22,501 bases of DNA from assembly GCA_030620035.1 (NCBI GenBank), contig JAUXAE010000003.1, forward strand, positions 1 through 22,501, in the 5' to 3' direction. The DNA is from Dehalococcoidales bacterium (GTDB taxonomy: Bacteria > Chloroflexota > Dehalococcoidia > Dehalococcoidales > JAUXAE01). The notes beneath the pieces are model-generated. The model was not told the origin of the DNA, searched no databases, and worked only from the letters and a program-made list of their open reading frames with translations. The position numbers and the translations under genes are program-made. The stretch's first letter is position 1; every line of letters starts with the position of its first letter. This document shows, piece after piece, positions 7,232-14,104 of this stretch.

Positions 7232-7349
7232 CGGGAAGGGGCGAAGCCCCTTCCCGAAAGTATTTCCCCCTCTCCTTTGAAGGAGTAAAATATTAAAAAG
7301 AGAGTCAAAGAGAGGCGAAGCCCCTCTTAAATAAAGTGGTTAATCCCAA
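7232..7349 (+). repeat. Intergenic repeat with two GAA-loop hairpins
   Basis: Directly after the mdh stop is a perfect 11-bp stem CGGGAAGGGGC with GAA loop (7232-7256). A half copy of the CCCCCTCTCCTTTGAAGGAG core follows (7266-7285), then a second hairpin AAGAGAGGC-GAA-GCCCCTCTT with one mismatch (7308-7328). Both stems close with GCGAAGC. No T-run follows either hairpin, so termination is not obvious. The parts match those upstream of mdh and of the fumarase beta gene. Confidence 0.7.
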
Positions 7350-8195
7350 ATGAGAGAAATTGAAGCTAGTGTCATTACCCAAGCTGTAGCCCAGCTTTGC
7401 CAGAAGGCAAACTATGAGCTGGGTGATGATGTACTATCAGCACTAAAAAAGGCCCAGGAGACGGAAGAATCCCCGCTGGGCCGGGATGTTTTGAGCCAGC
7501 TTATAGAAAACGCCCGTATCGCCCGGGAGGAAAAGAGGCCGCTGTGTCAGGACTGTGGCACCGCCGTTGTTTTCCTGGAGGTGGGCCAGGAGGTTCATGT
7601 TGTCGGCGGTGACCTCTATACAGCTATAGAAGAAGGGGTGCGCCAGGGCTACGGCCAGGGCTATTTACGTAAGTCCGTGGTCAGCCGGCCCTTCTCGGCC
7701 AGAATAAACACCGGGGACAATACGCCACCGGTGGTTCATACCGAGATGGCCCCCGGCAATAGACTGAAAGTTACTGTTATGCCCAAAGGGAGCGGCGCTG
7801 AGAATATGAGCCGGCTGGCGATGCTTAAGCCCGGTGCCGGCGGGCAGGGCATCGTTGACTTGGTGGTAGCCACTGTTAGCCAGGCCGACGGCAATCCCTG
7901 CCCGCCTTTGATTATCGGCCTGGGCATTGGTGCCACCGCCGAAAAGGCGATGCTTGAGGCCAAAAAGGCCCTCTTACGCCCGGTGGGTAGCCCAGGTGCT
8001 GACCCTGAGGTCACCCGGTTGGAGAGGGAGATTCTGGCTGAAGTGAATGCCCTGGGCATCGGCCCGCTGGGTTTTGGCGGCAGTATTACCGCCCTGGCCG
8101 TCCAGGCCAAGGTTATGCCCAGCCACATGGCCAGCCTGCCGGTGGCCGTTAACCTCCAGTGCCACAGCGCCCGCCATCAGGAGGTGGTACTGTAA
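7350..8195 (+). CDS. Fumarate hydratase class I, alpha subunit
   Basis: This 281-residue protein matches the N-terminal half of class I [4Fe-4S] fumarases, which hydrate fumarate to malate. Likely cluster cysteines are in CQDCGT (residues 66-69), GNPCPP and LQCHSARH. GIGATAEKAMLEAKKAL and GPLGFGGSITAL are family blocks. Two-subunit fumarases are typical of anaerobes, and the beta subunit follows after one repeat. L-tartrate dehydratase shares the fold, but the position beside malate dehydrogenase favours fumarase. ATG 7350 has no clear ribosome binding site; a repeat hairpin ends about 20 bases upstream. Confidence 0.9.
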   Translation: MREIEASVITQAVAQLCQKANYELGDDVLSALKKAQETEESPLGRDVLSQLIENARIAREEKRPLCQDCGTAVVFLEVGQEVHVVGGDLYTAIEEGVRQGYGQGYLRKSVVSRPFSARINTGDNTPPVVHTEMAPGNRLKVTVMPKGSGAENMSRLAMLKPGAGGQGIVDLVVATVSQADGNPCPPLIIGLGIGATAEKAMLEAKKALLRPVGSPGADPEVTRLEREILAEVNALGIGPLGFGGSITALAVQAKVMPSHMASLPVAVNLQCHSARHQEVVL

Positions 8196-8292
8196 GAGTT
8201 AATTATCAAGAGGGCAGGTTGAAGGGGCGAAGCTCCTTCAAAAATAATCCTCCCCCTCTCCTTTGAAGGGGGGGATTAAGGGGGTGAGGTAG
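8196..8292 (+). repeat. Intergenic repeat between fumarase subunit genes
   Basis: It contains the hairpin TTGAAGGGGC-GAA-GCTCCTTCAA (8219-8241, one G-T pair), then the core CCCCCTCTCCTTTGAAGGGGGGG (about 8252-8274), then ATTAAGGGGGTGAGGTAG directly before the apparent start of the beta subunit. Layout and sequence parallel the copy before mdh, including AAGGGGG eight bases before ATA. Confidence 0.7.
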
Positions 8293-8853
8293 ATAAACAA
8301 TATTAAAATTACCTCACCAATTGAGCCAGAGGTAATAGAGAAGCTGACCGTGGGCACCAGGGTTCTTATTTCCGGGGTGGTCTACACGGCCCGTGATGCC
8401 GCCCACCGTCGGCTCCTTGAGGCACTGGATAGAGGAGATAAACCCCCATTTAACCTTGAGGGACAAACACTTTATTATATGGGGCCGTCGCCAGCCCGGC
8501 CGGGTCAGGTTATTGGTTCTGCCGGCCCCACCACCAGCGGCCGCATGGATATCTACACACCGTCTCTTCTGGCCGCCGGCCTTAAGGCCATGGTGGGCAA
8601 GGGCAACCGCTCCCCGGAGGTAAAAGAGGCAATCAGTAAATACCGGGCCGTTTATATGGCCACTATTGGCGGGGCCGGTGCCCTTCTGGCCAAGGCCGTC
8701 AAGAAGGCCGAGGTTATTGCCTATCCTGATTTGGGTGCCGAGGCTATACTAAGGCTTGAGGTTCGGGATTTCCCGGCCATCGTCGCCGTTGACGCCTATG
8801 GCGGCGACCTATTTCAGCAGGGCAGGGCAAGTTATCAGAAGAAAGGGCCCTAG
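8293..8853 (+). CDS. Fumarate hydratase class I, beta subunit, apparent ATA start
   Basis: This is the C-terminal partner of the class I fumarase. From ATA 8293 it has 186 residues and begins with a segment NNIKITSPIEPEVIEKL that fits the conserved start of the family. VLISGVVYTARDAAH, GPTTSGRMDIYTP, MVGKGNRS and ATIGGAGALLA follow. An in-frame TAG (8290-8292) abuts the ATA, so the protein cannot begin further upstream. The next canonical start, GTG 8350, would remove 19 residues of conserved sequence and lacks a good ribosome binding site. AAGGGGG (8278-8284) sits eight bases before ATA. An ATT start at 8302 or 8308 is possible but less well placed. The gene is 11 bases from the HIT gene. 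Confidence 0.88.
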   Translation: MNNIKITSPIEPEVIEKLTVGTRVLISGVVYTARDAAHRRLLEALDRGDKPPFNLEGQTLYYMGPSPARPGQVIGSAGPTTSGRMDIYTPSLLAAGLKAMVGKGNRSPEVKEAISKYRAVYMATIGGAGALLAKAVKKAEVIAYPDLGAEAILRLEVRDFPAIVAVDAYGGDLFQQGRASYQKKGP

Positions 8854-8864
8854 AGGAGGCAAAG

Positions 8865-9206
8865 ATGAGTTGTATTTTCTGCCAGATTGCAGATGGCAAG
8901 CTGCCCGGTGACATCCTGTATCAGGATGAAGAGGTGCTCGTCTTTCCCGATATCCAGCCACAGGCACCATTGCACCTACTGATTATCCCCAAAAAACACA
9001 TTTCTGCCCTTAGCCGTATAACTAGGGAAGATAAGCCCTTGGTGGGGCATATGATAAACACTGCCCAAGAAATGGCCAGAAGGGAGGGGGTCTCTGAGAA
9101 GGGCTACCGCCTGGTGATAAACTGTGGCCAGCAGGGCGGGCAGCTGGTGCCCCATCTGCATCTGCACCTTCTTGGCGGCCGGCAGCTCTCCGACCAGCTC
9201 GGCTAG
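8865..9206 (+). CDS. HIT family nucleotide hydrolase (HinT-like)
   Basis: This 113-residue histidine-triad protein has the C-terminal active-site motif HLHLHLL and the N-terminal CIFCQIADG, a possible zinc-binding Cys pair seen in many HinT proteins. PLHLLIIPKKHI is the usual central block. HinT proteins hydrolyse purine nucleoside phosphoramidates and AMP-lysine-type substrates; the physiological substrate is unknown. ATG 8865 follows GAGGAGG (8853-8859) and lies 11 bases after the fumarase beta stop, so it is likely the last gene of the plus-strand run. Its stop codon overlaps the stop of the convergent NUDIX gene. Confidence 0.92.
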   Translation: MSCIFCQIADGKLPGDILYQDEEVLVFPDIQPQAPLHLLIIPKKHISALSRITREDKPLVGHMINTAQEMARREGVSEKGYRLVINCGQQGGQLVPHLHLHLLGGRQLSDQLG

Positions 9207-9745
9207 CCAACCCGTCTTATTAGGTGTAAGAATAGAAAGATAATCAGCCCGGCGATGCTCTTGGCATCGCAAATGGTCCCAGTGTGGATAAGCTCCAGAA
9301 TTTGGCCAACGGGCACCAGAACCAGCTCGATGTTCTCAGTATCCTCGGCGGCGAGCTTTTCGGGGGTAAGGTCGCTGGCTAGGAAAAGCTCAAGGTATTC
9401 AGTGCTGTAGCCCGGAGACAAATAGAAGCCACCCATCCTCTCCACACTTTGGGGCAGGTAGCCGGTTTCCTCACGCAGTTCACGCTTGACGGCGGCTACC
9501 GGCTCCTCGCCGGCTTCAATACCCCCGGCCGGTATCTCCAGTAGCTCTTTCTCTACCGGTTTGCGAAACTGCCTGACCAGCAGCACGTTGTCGTGGGCAT
9601 CAAGGGCCACGATAGCTATGCTGTTGCCGTGCTCGACAATCTCCCGATTGGTCACCCGGCCGCTGGGCAGCTTGACGGTGTCAACCCGCAGCTTTAAGGT
9701 GCGGCCGTCATAGATTTGTTGGCTGGATAGTGTTTTTTCGGCCAA
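9203..9745 (-). CDS. NUDIX hydrolase, ADP-ribose pyrophosphatase-like
   Basis: This 180-residue protein has a complete Nudix box at residues 74-96 (GGIEAGEEP...RELREETGY), binding the catalytic divalent metals. An upstream LVRQFRKPVEKELLEIPAGG stretch and SPGYSTEYLELFLA after the box are typical of ADP-ribose pyrophosphatases (NudF type), which cleave ADP-ribose to AMP and ribose 5-phosphate. The start is TTG 9745, with GGAGGAGGA a few bases upstream, overlapping the end of the acetyltransferase gene with a one-base gap between stop and start. It is the last gene of a nadK-acetyltransferase-NUDIX operon, which fits a role in pyridine nucleotide turnover. Confidence 0.9.
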   Translation of the reverse strand: MAEKTLSSQQIYDGRTLKLRVDTVKLPSGRVTNREIVEHGNSIAIVALDAHDNVLLVRQFRKPVEKELLEIPAGGIEAGEEPVAAVKRELREETGYLPQSVERMGGFYLSPGYSTEYLELFLASDLTPEKLAAEDTENIELVLVPVGQILELIHTGTICDAKSIAGLIIFLFLHLIRRVG

Positions 9746-9746
9746 G

Positions 9747-10214
9747 TCAGTCTTCCTCCTCCAGATGGAAGATAAGGGCTACCTCATCACAGTCGGGGAA
9801 TTTGGGACAGCGGTAGCATTCACCCCAGACCTTGTGGGGAAGCTCGGTTTTCGCCACCTTGGTAAAGCCACACCTCTCAAAAAATGTTGGCTTATAGGTC
9901 AGGCAAAAGATGGTCGGGATGCCCAGTTCTCTGGCCTCCTTAAGACAGGCGGCCACCAGTAGGTCACCGAGCCCCTGGCTCTGCCAGTCTTCAGTGACCG
10001 CCAGCGATTTTATCTCGGCCAGGTCTACCCAGCTAACGTGCAGTGCCCCACAGGCGAGCACCCGCTGGCTCTGCCTGATGACAAAGTAGTCCCTGATGTT
10101 TTCGTATATCTCGCTGAGCGGTCGGGCCAGCATCTCACCCTTATCGGCGAAGTAATTGACCAGCTGGTGTATCTGGGTGGCGTCCTTGATGGTGGCCTTT
10201 TCTACGGTGGCCAA
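9747..10214 (-). CDS. GNAT N-acetyltransferase, short ArgA-like
   Basis: This 155-residue single-domain GNAT protein has the acetyl-CoA pyrophosphate-loop segment WQSQGLGDLLV after beta strand 4 (AEIKSLAVTEDW). The C-terminal KVWGECYRCPKFPDCDE, with three cysteines, is characteristic of the short N-acetylglutamate synthase-like group. FFERCGF is the usual strand 6 region. It may make N-acetylglutamate for arginine synthesis, but the operon with NAD kinase and a NUDIX enzyme gives no support for that, so the acceptor remains open. Translation starts at TTG 10214 after AAAGGAAA, one base from the NAD kinase stop. Confidence 0.85.
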   Translation of the reverse strand: MATVEKATIKDATQIHQLVNYFADKGEMLARPLSEIYENIRDYFVIRQSQRVLACGALHVSWVDLAEIKSLAVTEDWQSQGLGDLLVAACLKEARELGIPTIFCLTYKPTFFERCGFTKVAKTELPHKVWGECYRCPKFPDCDEVALIFHLEEED

Positions 10215-10215
10215 G

Positions 10216-11052
10216 CTATCTATTTCCTTTCAACCTTTGCTCCAGCGTGCTGTAGAAGGAGGTCTCGGGACGAACTCTTAGAAACCGAATCCTCTTTTGG
10301 CCGTGTCTTACCCTGATGGTATCATTACTTGACAGCGGCCGGTTTATATGGCCGTCAACGCTCAGTGTTGCCTGGTGGGTGGTGCTGACCCTTAGCCTGA
10401 CGACTGCTTCGGGCTCAAGTACTAGGCTGTAGGCTGGGCTGAGATGGGGCAATATGGGCACCAGCAGAAACTCGCTAGCCTGTGGCTTAAGGACGGGGCC
10501 GCCGGCGGAAAGTGAATAACCAGTGCTACCCGTGGCCGTGGCCACAATTACGCCATCAGCCTTATAGGTGGTTAGTGACTGATCATTAATACTGGTCTCG
10601 ACATAGATTATCCGGGCGACGACACCCCGGGCGACCACCATATCGTTTAGGGCGTAGAATGTCTCGGTTTCTTTGCCGGCGGTACTCAGCTCGGCCTCAA
10701 GCATCGCCCGCTCATCAATCCAGCCCTCTCCGGCCAGCAGGGCGGGCAGCCTGGCTATGGCCTCATCAGCACTGAGCTCGGCCATAAAGCCCAGCTTGCC
10801 CAGGTTTATCCCGGTGATGGGTGTTGATTGGGCAACCACTGCCTGAGCCGCCCTCAGGATGGTGCCATCACCGCCGGTGGTTAGGATCAGGTCTGTGCCC
10901 GGTATCTGCCCCTTTAGCTCATCACCCTCCCAGGCTGAGCATAGCCAGGCGGGAACACCACCGGAGTCCAGGAATTCGGCCAGTTTCCTGGCCAGGGAGT
11001 GGGCCGCCTTATTCAGTGGATGATAGATAATACCTATTCTTTTAAAAGCCAT
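10216..11052 (-). CDS. nadK: NAD kinase
   Basis: This 278-residue ATP/polyphosphate-dependent kinase makes NADP from NAD. It carries the catalytic GGDGT (residues 60-64), NLGKLGFMAEL, and the NAD-binding ATATGSTGYSLSAGGP, followed by PILPHLSPAYSLVLEP. I chose ATG 11052 (MAFKRIGIIYHP) over a longer frame reaching 11118. Homologs begin at this point, and the promoter elements at 11090-11118 lie inside the longer frame. The ribosome binding site is weak (CAAGAACAAG). It heads a three-gene minus-strand operon with the acetyltransferase and NUDIX genes. Confidence 0.94.
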   Translation of the reverse strand: MAFKRIGIIYHPLNKAAHSLARKLAEFLDSGGVPAWLCSAWEGDELKGQIPGTDLILTTGGDGTILRAAQAVVAQSTPITGINLGKLGFMAELSADEAIARLPALLAGEGWIDERAMLEAELSTAGKETETFYALNDMVVARGVVARIIYVETSINDQSLTTYKADGVIVATATGSTGYSLSAGGPVLKPQASEFLLVPILPHLSPAYSLVLEPEAVVRLRVSTTHQATLSVDGHINRPLSSNDTIRVRHGQKRIRFLRVRPETSFYSTLEQRLKGNR

Positions 11053-11089
11053 CGTCTTGTTCTTGGTTTCAATTCCGAGAGCAGAGAGA

Positions 11090-11118
11090 AGTGTAACATC
11101 GGCCCTGTTAGGTGTCAA
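11090..11118 (-). promoter_or_regulatory. Sigma70-type promoter for nadK operon
   Basis: Read on the minus strand: TTGACA (11118-11113), a 17-base spacer, then TACACT (11095-11090). The -35 is perfect consensus. The predicted start of transcription near 11083 gives a 5' leader of about 30 bases before ATG 11052. Confidence 0.75.
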
Positions 11119-11149
11119 GATGGACTGTGGGGGCTTGAGATGGGACGGA

Positions 11150-11467
11150 CTATCTACGCCTGGCGATGATTACCGTGGTCACGCCAATGGCGATAATTAC
11201 GGCTGCCCAGATAGTGTACGGGGCGATTGCTTTTATAAGGCCGAGGCTGAGGGCCATCAGAACGGCACCGATGACAACAATGAGGATGCCGATTATTTGA
11301 AGACGGGGGTGGCCGGCCCTGGTTACCCTCGTCTCACTGCTTTGTTCTCCAGCTGAGCTGGTTTTCTTACCGATGCTCTGGCCAATCTGTGTCATCTTGG
11401 TGGCCCCGAAGATGATGAGCACAATCACCAGGATGATGACGATTTCCAGGGGTCCCATTCTAAACAA
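11150..11467 (-). CDS. TatA-like protein with two additional C-terminal membrane segments
   Basis: The first 35 residues look like TatA/TatE of the twin-arginine translocase: a short hydrophobic helix (MGPLEIVIILVIVLIIFG) with a conserved FG hinge, then an amphipathic helix (TKMTQIGQSIGK). The usual KLP after FG is absent. Instead of a charged unstructured tail, residues 56-76 and 81-101 form two strongly hydrophobic segments, ending in ARRR. Total length is 105 residues. TTG 11467 gives three residues before an in-frame ATG at 11458; the AGGAG upstream is rather far for either, so the start is uncertain. Tat function is relevant because RdhA enzymes are Tat-exported, but the extra helices make a standard TatA role unsure. 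Confidence 0.7.
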   Translation of the reverse strand: MFRMGPLEIVIILVIVLIIFGATKMTQIGQSIGKKTSSAGEQSSETRVTRAGHPRLQIIGILIVVIGAVLMALSLGLIKAIAPYTIWAAVIIAIGVTTVIIARRR

Positions 11468-11524
11468 TGGTCGGCTCTGCTCCTGATTAGTCTTGATTCG
11501 GCTTTAGTGGCTTCGTTTGGGTAC

Positions 11525-11553
11525 AGCATAGCATATTTAGCTGAAAAGGTTAA
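11525..11553 (-). promoter_or_regulatory. Probable promoter for the TatA-like gene
   Basis: Minus-strand TTAACC (11553-11548), a 17-base spacer and TATGCT (11530-11525), each matching four of six consensus positions, lie about 60 bases upstream of the start. Confidence 0.5.
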
Positions 11554-11575
11554 GAAAATAGATAATCGGACTTGC

Positions 11576-12742
11576 CTAGGCTTGGGCCTGGTGCCGTTTA
11601 TAGACGAAGGAGACCACCAGCAGAATCACCCCGATGGCGATACCGCCTATAGCCAGCATCTCTAGCGGGGCCAGGGAGTCGTCCATTAGCTGCGGCAGCC
11701 AGGACTGCAATGCTGCCGGTGTGTCCCCTGGTATCTGTGATTCGGCTACGTTCTTGGCGATGAGAATGCCGGCATAGGTGAAGGCTCCGTAAATCAAAAA
11801 CATAATACCCAGGCTGCGGCTGCTGCTTCTCACATTGCGATTGATAAGGATGATGCCGGCAATAGTCAGTGGTATAAGGACAATCAGGACAATGAAACCG
11901 GTCTGGAAATAGCCGACATATTCCCTGACCTCACCCAGCGTCTCCTCGGCATCGTCCAGTGTCTGGGCAATCTCTAGGTCCAGCGATTCCTGGTCGATGT
12001 CAAAGGTGGCCGGTATCTCCTGGGTAAACTCTTCAAAATACTGGTTGAACTCCAGCCTCAGTTGGGCTGGAGGCAGGCCGGCCAGGTCTGGCGGTGGGCT
12101 ATCCAAGAAGGCTTGCCATAGGACATCCCTCAGGGTTTCCTTTACTGTGTCCAGAGGGATTGCTATGTCCAGACTCTGGCTTTTGCCCAAGAGATAGTCA
12201 AGGACGGGTGGAATGACCGCCTCGGCCTGCTCCTCTATCCAGGGCTCAAGTTGGGTGACGGCCTCGTATATGTGGTCAAGCAGAAAGGCTACCTCTTGGG
12301 GGATTTCCTCACTGATGCGCTCATTAACGAATTCCTCGACCAAAGGAGGCAGATCGAGGTCATCCAGCAGTGATATGATGAAGTCTGCGTTGAGGACGGT
12401 GTCCTCTAGTATTTGGGCCAGGTCCAGGTCCTGGCTCTCCCCCAGCAGGTAGTCATAGACTGAGTCGATGGCGCCGCCGACCTGTTCTTCTATATACTGT
12501 TCAATTCTGGGGATGATGCTGTCCAGAGAAGCCCGGAACTCCTCGGGAAAATCATCTTCGGCGGTTTGCTCGCTGATTGCTTCATCAACTAAGGAGTGTA
12601 TATCAAGCTGGTCAATCTGGGAGTTGATAAAATCGGCGTCAAGAGCCGTGTTATTTAGGGTAAAAGCGATACCAAAAACCAATAGCGACAGGGAAAGAAG
12701 CAGGCCTAAAAAGGCCAGGGCCAGGCCCTTAAGGAAATTCAT
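11576..12742 (-). CDS. Membrane protein with duplicated acidic extracytoplasmic domain
   Basis: I do not recognise a named family. The 388-residue product has an N-terminal membrane helix (about 7-28) that could be a signal anchor, a long acidic region (30-275), and three C-terminal helices (281-301, 311-330, 361-381). The acidic region contains two similar units of about 80 residues (33-110 and 116-193). Each opens with a L[DN]ADFI motif, continues through a DLDL/LDIHSLVDE-type helix, an I..IE.YIEEQ or LEPWIEEQ helix, and ends YLLG[EK]SQ.LD. The unit probably faces outside the cytoplasm, but this is a topology guess. ATG 12742 has GGAG six bases upstream, and a near-consensus promoter lies at 12777-12805. 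It could be a cell-envelope or sensor protein. Confidence 0.8.
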   Translation of the reverse strand: MNFLKGLALAFLGLLLSLSLLVFGIAFTLNNTALDADFINSQIDQLDIHSLVDEAISEQTAEDDFPEEFRASLDSIIPRIEQYIEEQVGGAIDSVYDYLLGESQDLDLAQILEDTVLNADFIISLLDDLDLPPLVEEFVNERISEEIPQEVAFLLDHIYEAVTQLEPWIEEQAEAVIPPVLDYLLGKSQSLDIAIPLDTVKETLRDVLWQAFLDSPPPDLAGLPPAQLRLEFNQYFEEFTQEIPATFDIDQESLDLEIAQTLDDAEETLGEVREYVGYFQTGFIVLIVLIPLTIAGIILINRNVRSSSRSLGIMFLIYGAFTYAGILIAKNVAESQIPGDTPAALQSWLPQLMDDSLAPLEMLAIGGIAIGVILLVVSFVYKRHQAQA

Positions 12743-12776
12743 TCATAACTCCGCGGTGTCAAATCTCGCTTTGTGA

Positions 12777-12805
12777 ATACTACTCCGGTAACTGTCTGGT
12801 GTCAA
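12777..12805 (-). promoter_or_regulatory. Sigma70-type promoter for the duplicated-domain membrane protein
   Basis: Minus-strand TTGACA (12805-12800), 17-base spacer, TAGTAT (12782-12777). It lies about 35 bases upstream of ATG 12742. Confidence 0.7.
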
Positions 12806-12858
12806 TAGCTAAGTGCCTGAAGACCACCTGTAATGCAAAGGCCCGGTGAGTCAGGCTG

Positions 12859-12887
12859 TTGACAACCGCCTCACTGGGTAATAGAAT
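12859..12887 (+). promoter_or_regulatory. Sigma70-type promoter for the glutaredoxin-like gene
   Basis: TTGACA (12859-12864), a 17-base spacer and TAGAAT (12882-12887), about 38 bases before the GTG start at 12926. It is divergent from the promoter at 12777-12805. Confidence 0.75.
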
Positions 12888-12925
12888 CGGGCACTGGCCA
12901 AGTTGTGAATTAGGAGGTAACCTGG

Positions 12926-13207
12926 GTGACTGAAAAGAAAAGCGGTAAAAGGGTAGGCAAGAAGAAGATAAGTGAAAAGAGGGTTGTCATCTATTCTACC
13001 CCCACCTGCCCCATCTGCAAGATGGCCAAGGATTACTTTAAGAAGAAGGGCATTACTTATCAGGATATTAATGTGGCCGCCGATAAAGAGGCTGCCCATG
13101 AGATGATTCACCTATCAGGGCAGATGGGGGTTCCCGTCATCATGGTTGATGATACCGTAGTCGTCGGTTTTAACCAGGTTGAGCTGGACAAGCTGCTGGG
13201 CAAATAG
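12926..13207 (+). CDS. Glutaredoxin-like protein
   Basis: This 93-residue thioredoxin-fold protein has the redox motif CPIC at residues 28-31 (STPTCPICKMAKDYF), the cis-proline GVPVIMV and the FNQVELDKLL end, as in short NrdH/Grx-type glutaredoxins. It has a Lys/Arg-rich extension of about 18 residues before the first strand, unusual for this family. A downstream start would not remove it cleanly, as the GTG at 12926 has a strong AGGAGG (12912-12917). It is monocistronic with its own promoter and ends 14 bases from the convergent tyrA end. Electron donor and targets are unknown. Confidence 0.88.
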   Translation: MTEKKSGKRVGKKKISEKRVVIYSTPTCPICKMAKDYFKKKGITYQDINVAADKEAAHEMIHLSGQMGVPVIMVDDTVVVGFNQVELDKLLGK

Positions 13208-13221
13208 TATGAATCAGGTTT

Positions 13222-14091
13222 TTATAACCCTTCAGCAATCTTATACAGGTTTTCGTAGGCCTTACCGAAATCGGGGGTTTCCTGCTCAAGTCGGCCCTTT
13301 AGGGCCTTCATCCGGCTGATAAACTCTTGTCTTTCCCCCTTCTTTACCAGGTCGGCCCAGGCCTGGCCGCTCTCCTGAAAAAGCTCCTCAATTCTGGTCA
13401 GTCCGGGCAGATTCATCTGCAGGGAGGCGTAGAGTTCCGGGTCTTCTGAGAGGACGCTTTCTACCAGTGTCATTAATACCTTATAGGTAACGCCGCTAAC
13501 GGCCGCCATCTGCTTGGGCGGCTTAAGCTTGAGCAGGGTATCCGCCGAGACTATGGCGATGAAGTGGGCCAGCCCTAGGATAACGGCCATCATTTCATCA
13601 TGCTCTTGCGGCGTCATCAGTGAGACAATAGCCCCCCTGGCCTCCAGAAAGCCCTTGACCTTCTCGGCTAGGGTTCTTTCCGGCTTACTGGTGGGCGTCA
13701 GGACAAAGTTCTGGCTGGCCACACCCCTGGCCCCGGGGCCGAAGACCGGGTGCGTGCCTAATATAATTCCCCTTTGGATATATTTATGCATTGCGGCCAC
13801 GGGCGCTACCTTGATAGAGGTAATGTCTAGGATAATCTGGTCACGGTGGGTATACGGGCTCAAATTGGCTACCACCGGCTCAAAATGGTCGATGGGCACC
13901 GAGATAATAACGACGTCAGCCTCACTTATGGCGGCTATGTCGGTGGTGGCGGCAACATTGAGCCCTCGGTTGGCCTGGGCCAGCCGGGCCTGATTGCGGC
14001 CGATTAGCGTTACCTCTTTGCCCTCTTTTTTAAGAAAGCGGGCCAACCACCTGCCCATCTTGCCCGAGCCGCCGACGATGGCTATTTTCAC
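13222..14091 (-). CDS. tyrA: Prephenate (or arogenate) dehydrogenase
   Basis: This 289-residue NAD(P)-dependent enzyme of tyrosine synthesis oxidatively decarboxylates prephenate to 4-hydroxyphenylpyruvate. The N-terminus has the Rossmann motif MKIAIVGGSGKMGRW; VIISVPIDHF and ILDITSIK follow, and the catalytic-His region reads GTHPVFGPG. The C-terminal part is helical, without an ACT domain. GTG 14091 is preceded by GAGGTGA. It is the last gene of the aromatic operon, starting 13 bases after the pheA stop. Arogenate specificity cannot be excluded from sequence. Confidence 0.9.
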   Translation of the reverse strand: MKIAIVGGSGKMGRWLARFLKKEGKEVTLIGRNQARLAQANRGLNVAATTDIAAISEADVVIISVPIDHFEPVVANLSPYTHRDQIILDITSIKVAPVAAMHKYIQRGIILGTHPVFGPGARGVASQNFVLTPTSKPERTLAEKVKGFLEARGAIVSLMTPQEHDEMMAVILGLAHFIAIVSADTLLKLKPPKQMAAVSGVTYKVLMTLVESVLSEDPELYASLQMNLPGLTRIEELFQESGQAWADLVKKGERQEFISRMKALKGRLEQETPDFGKAYENLYKIAEGL

Positions 14092-14104
14092 CTGTCACCT
14101 CTGC

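Noticed and set aside
7232..7256. Perfect hairpin after mdh as a Rho-independent terminator
   Set aside because: No T-run follows (GAAAGTATTT), and the fumarase genes downstream are likely part of the same transcriptional unit, so I list it as a repeat.
6065..8292. CRISPR-like array
   Set aside because: The repeated elements are palindromic, variable in sequence and separated by whole genes, with no regular spacers or cas genes.
11053..11118. N-terminal extension of NAD kinase to 11118
   Set aside because: This stretch contains the -10 and -35 elements of the gene's probable promoter, and family sequence starts at 11052.
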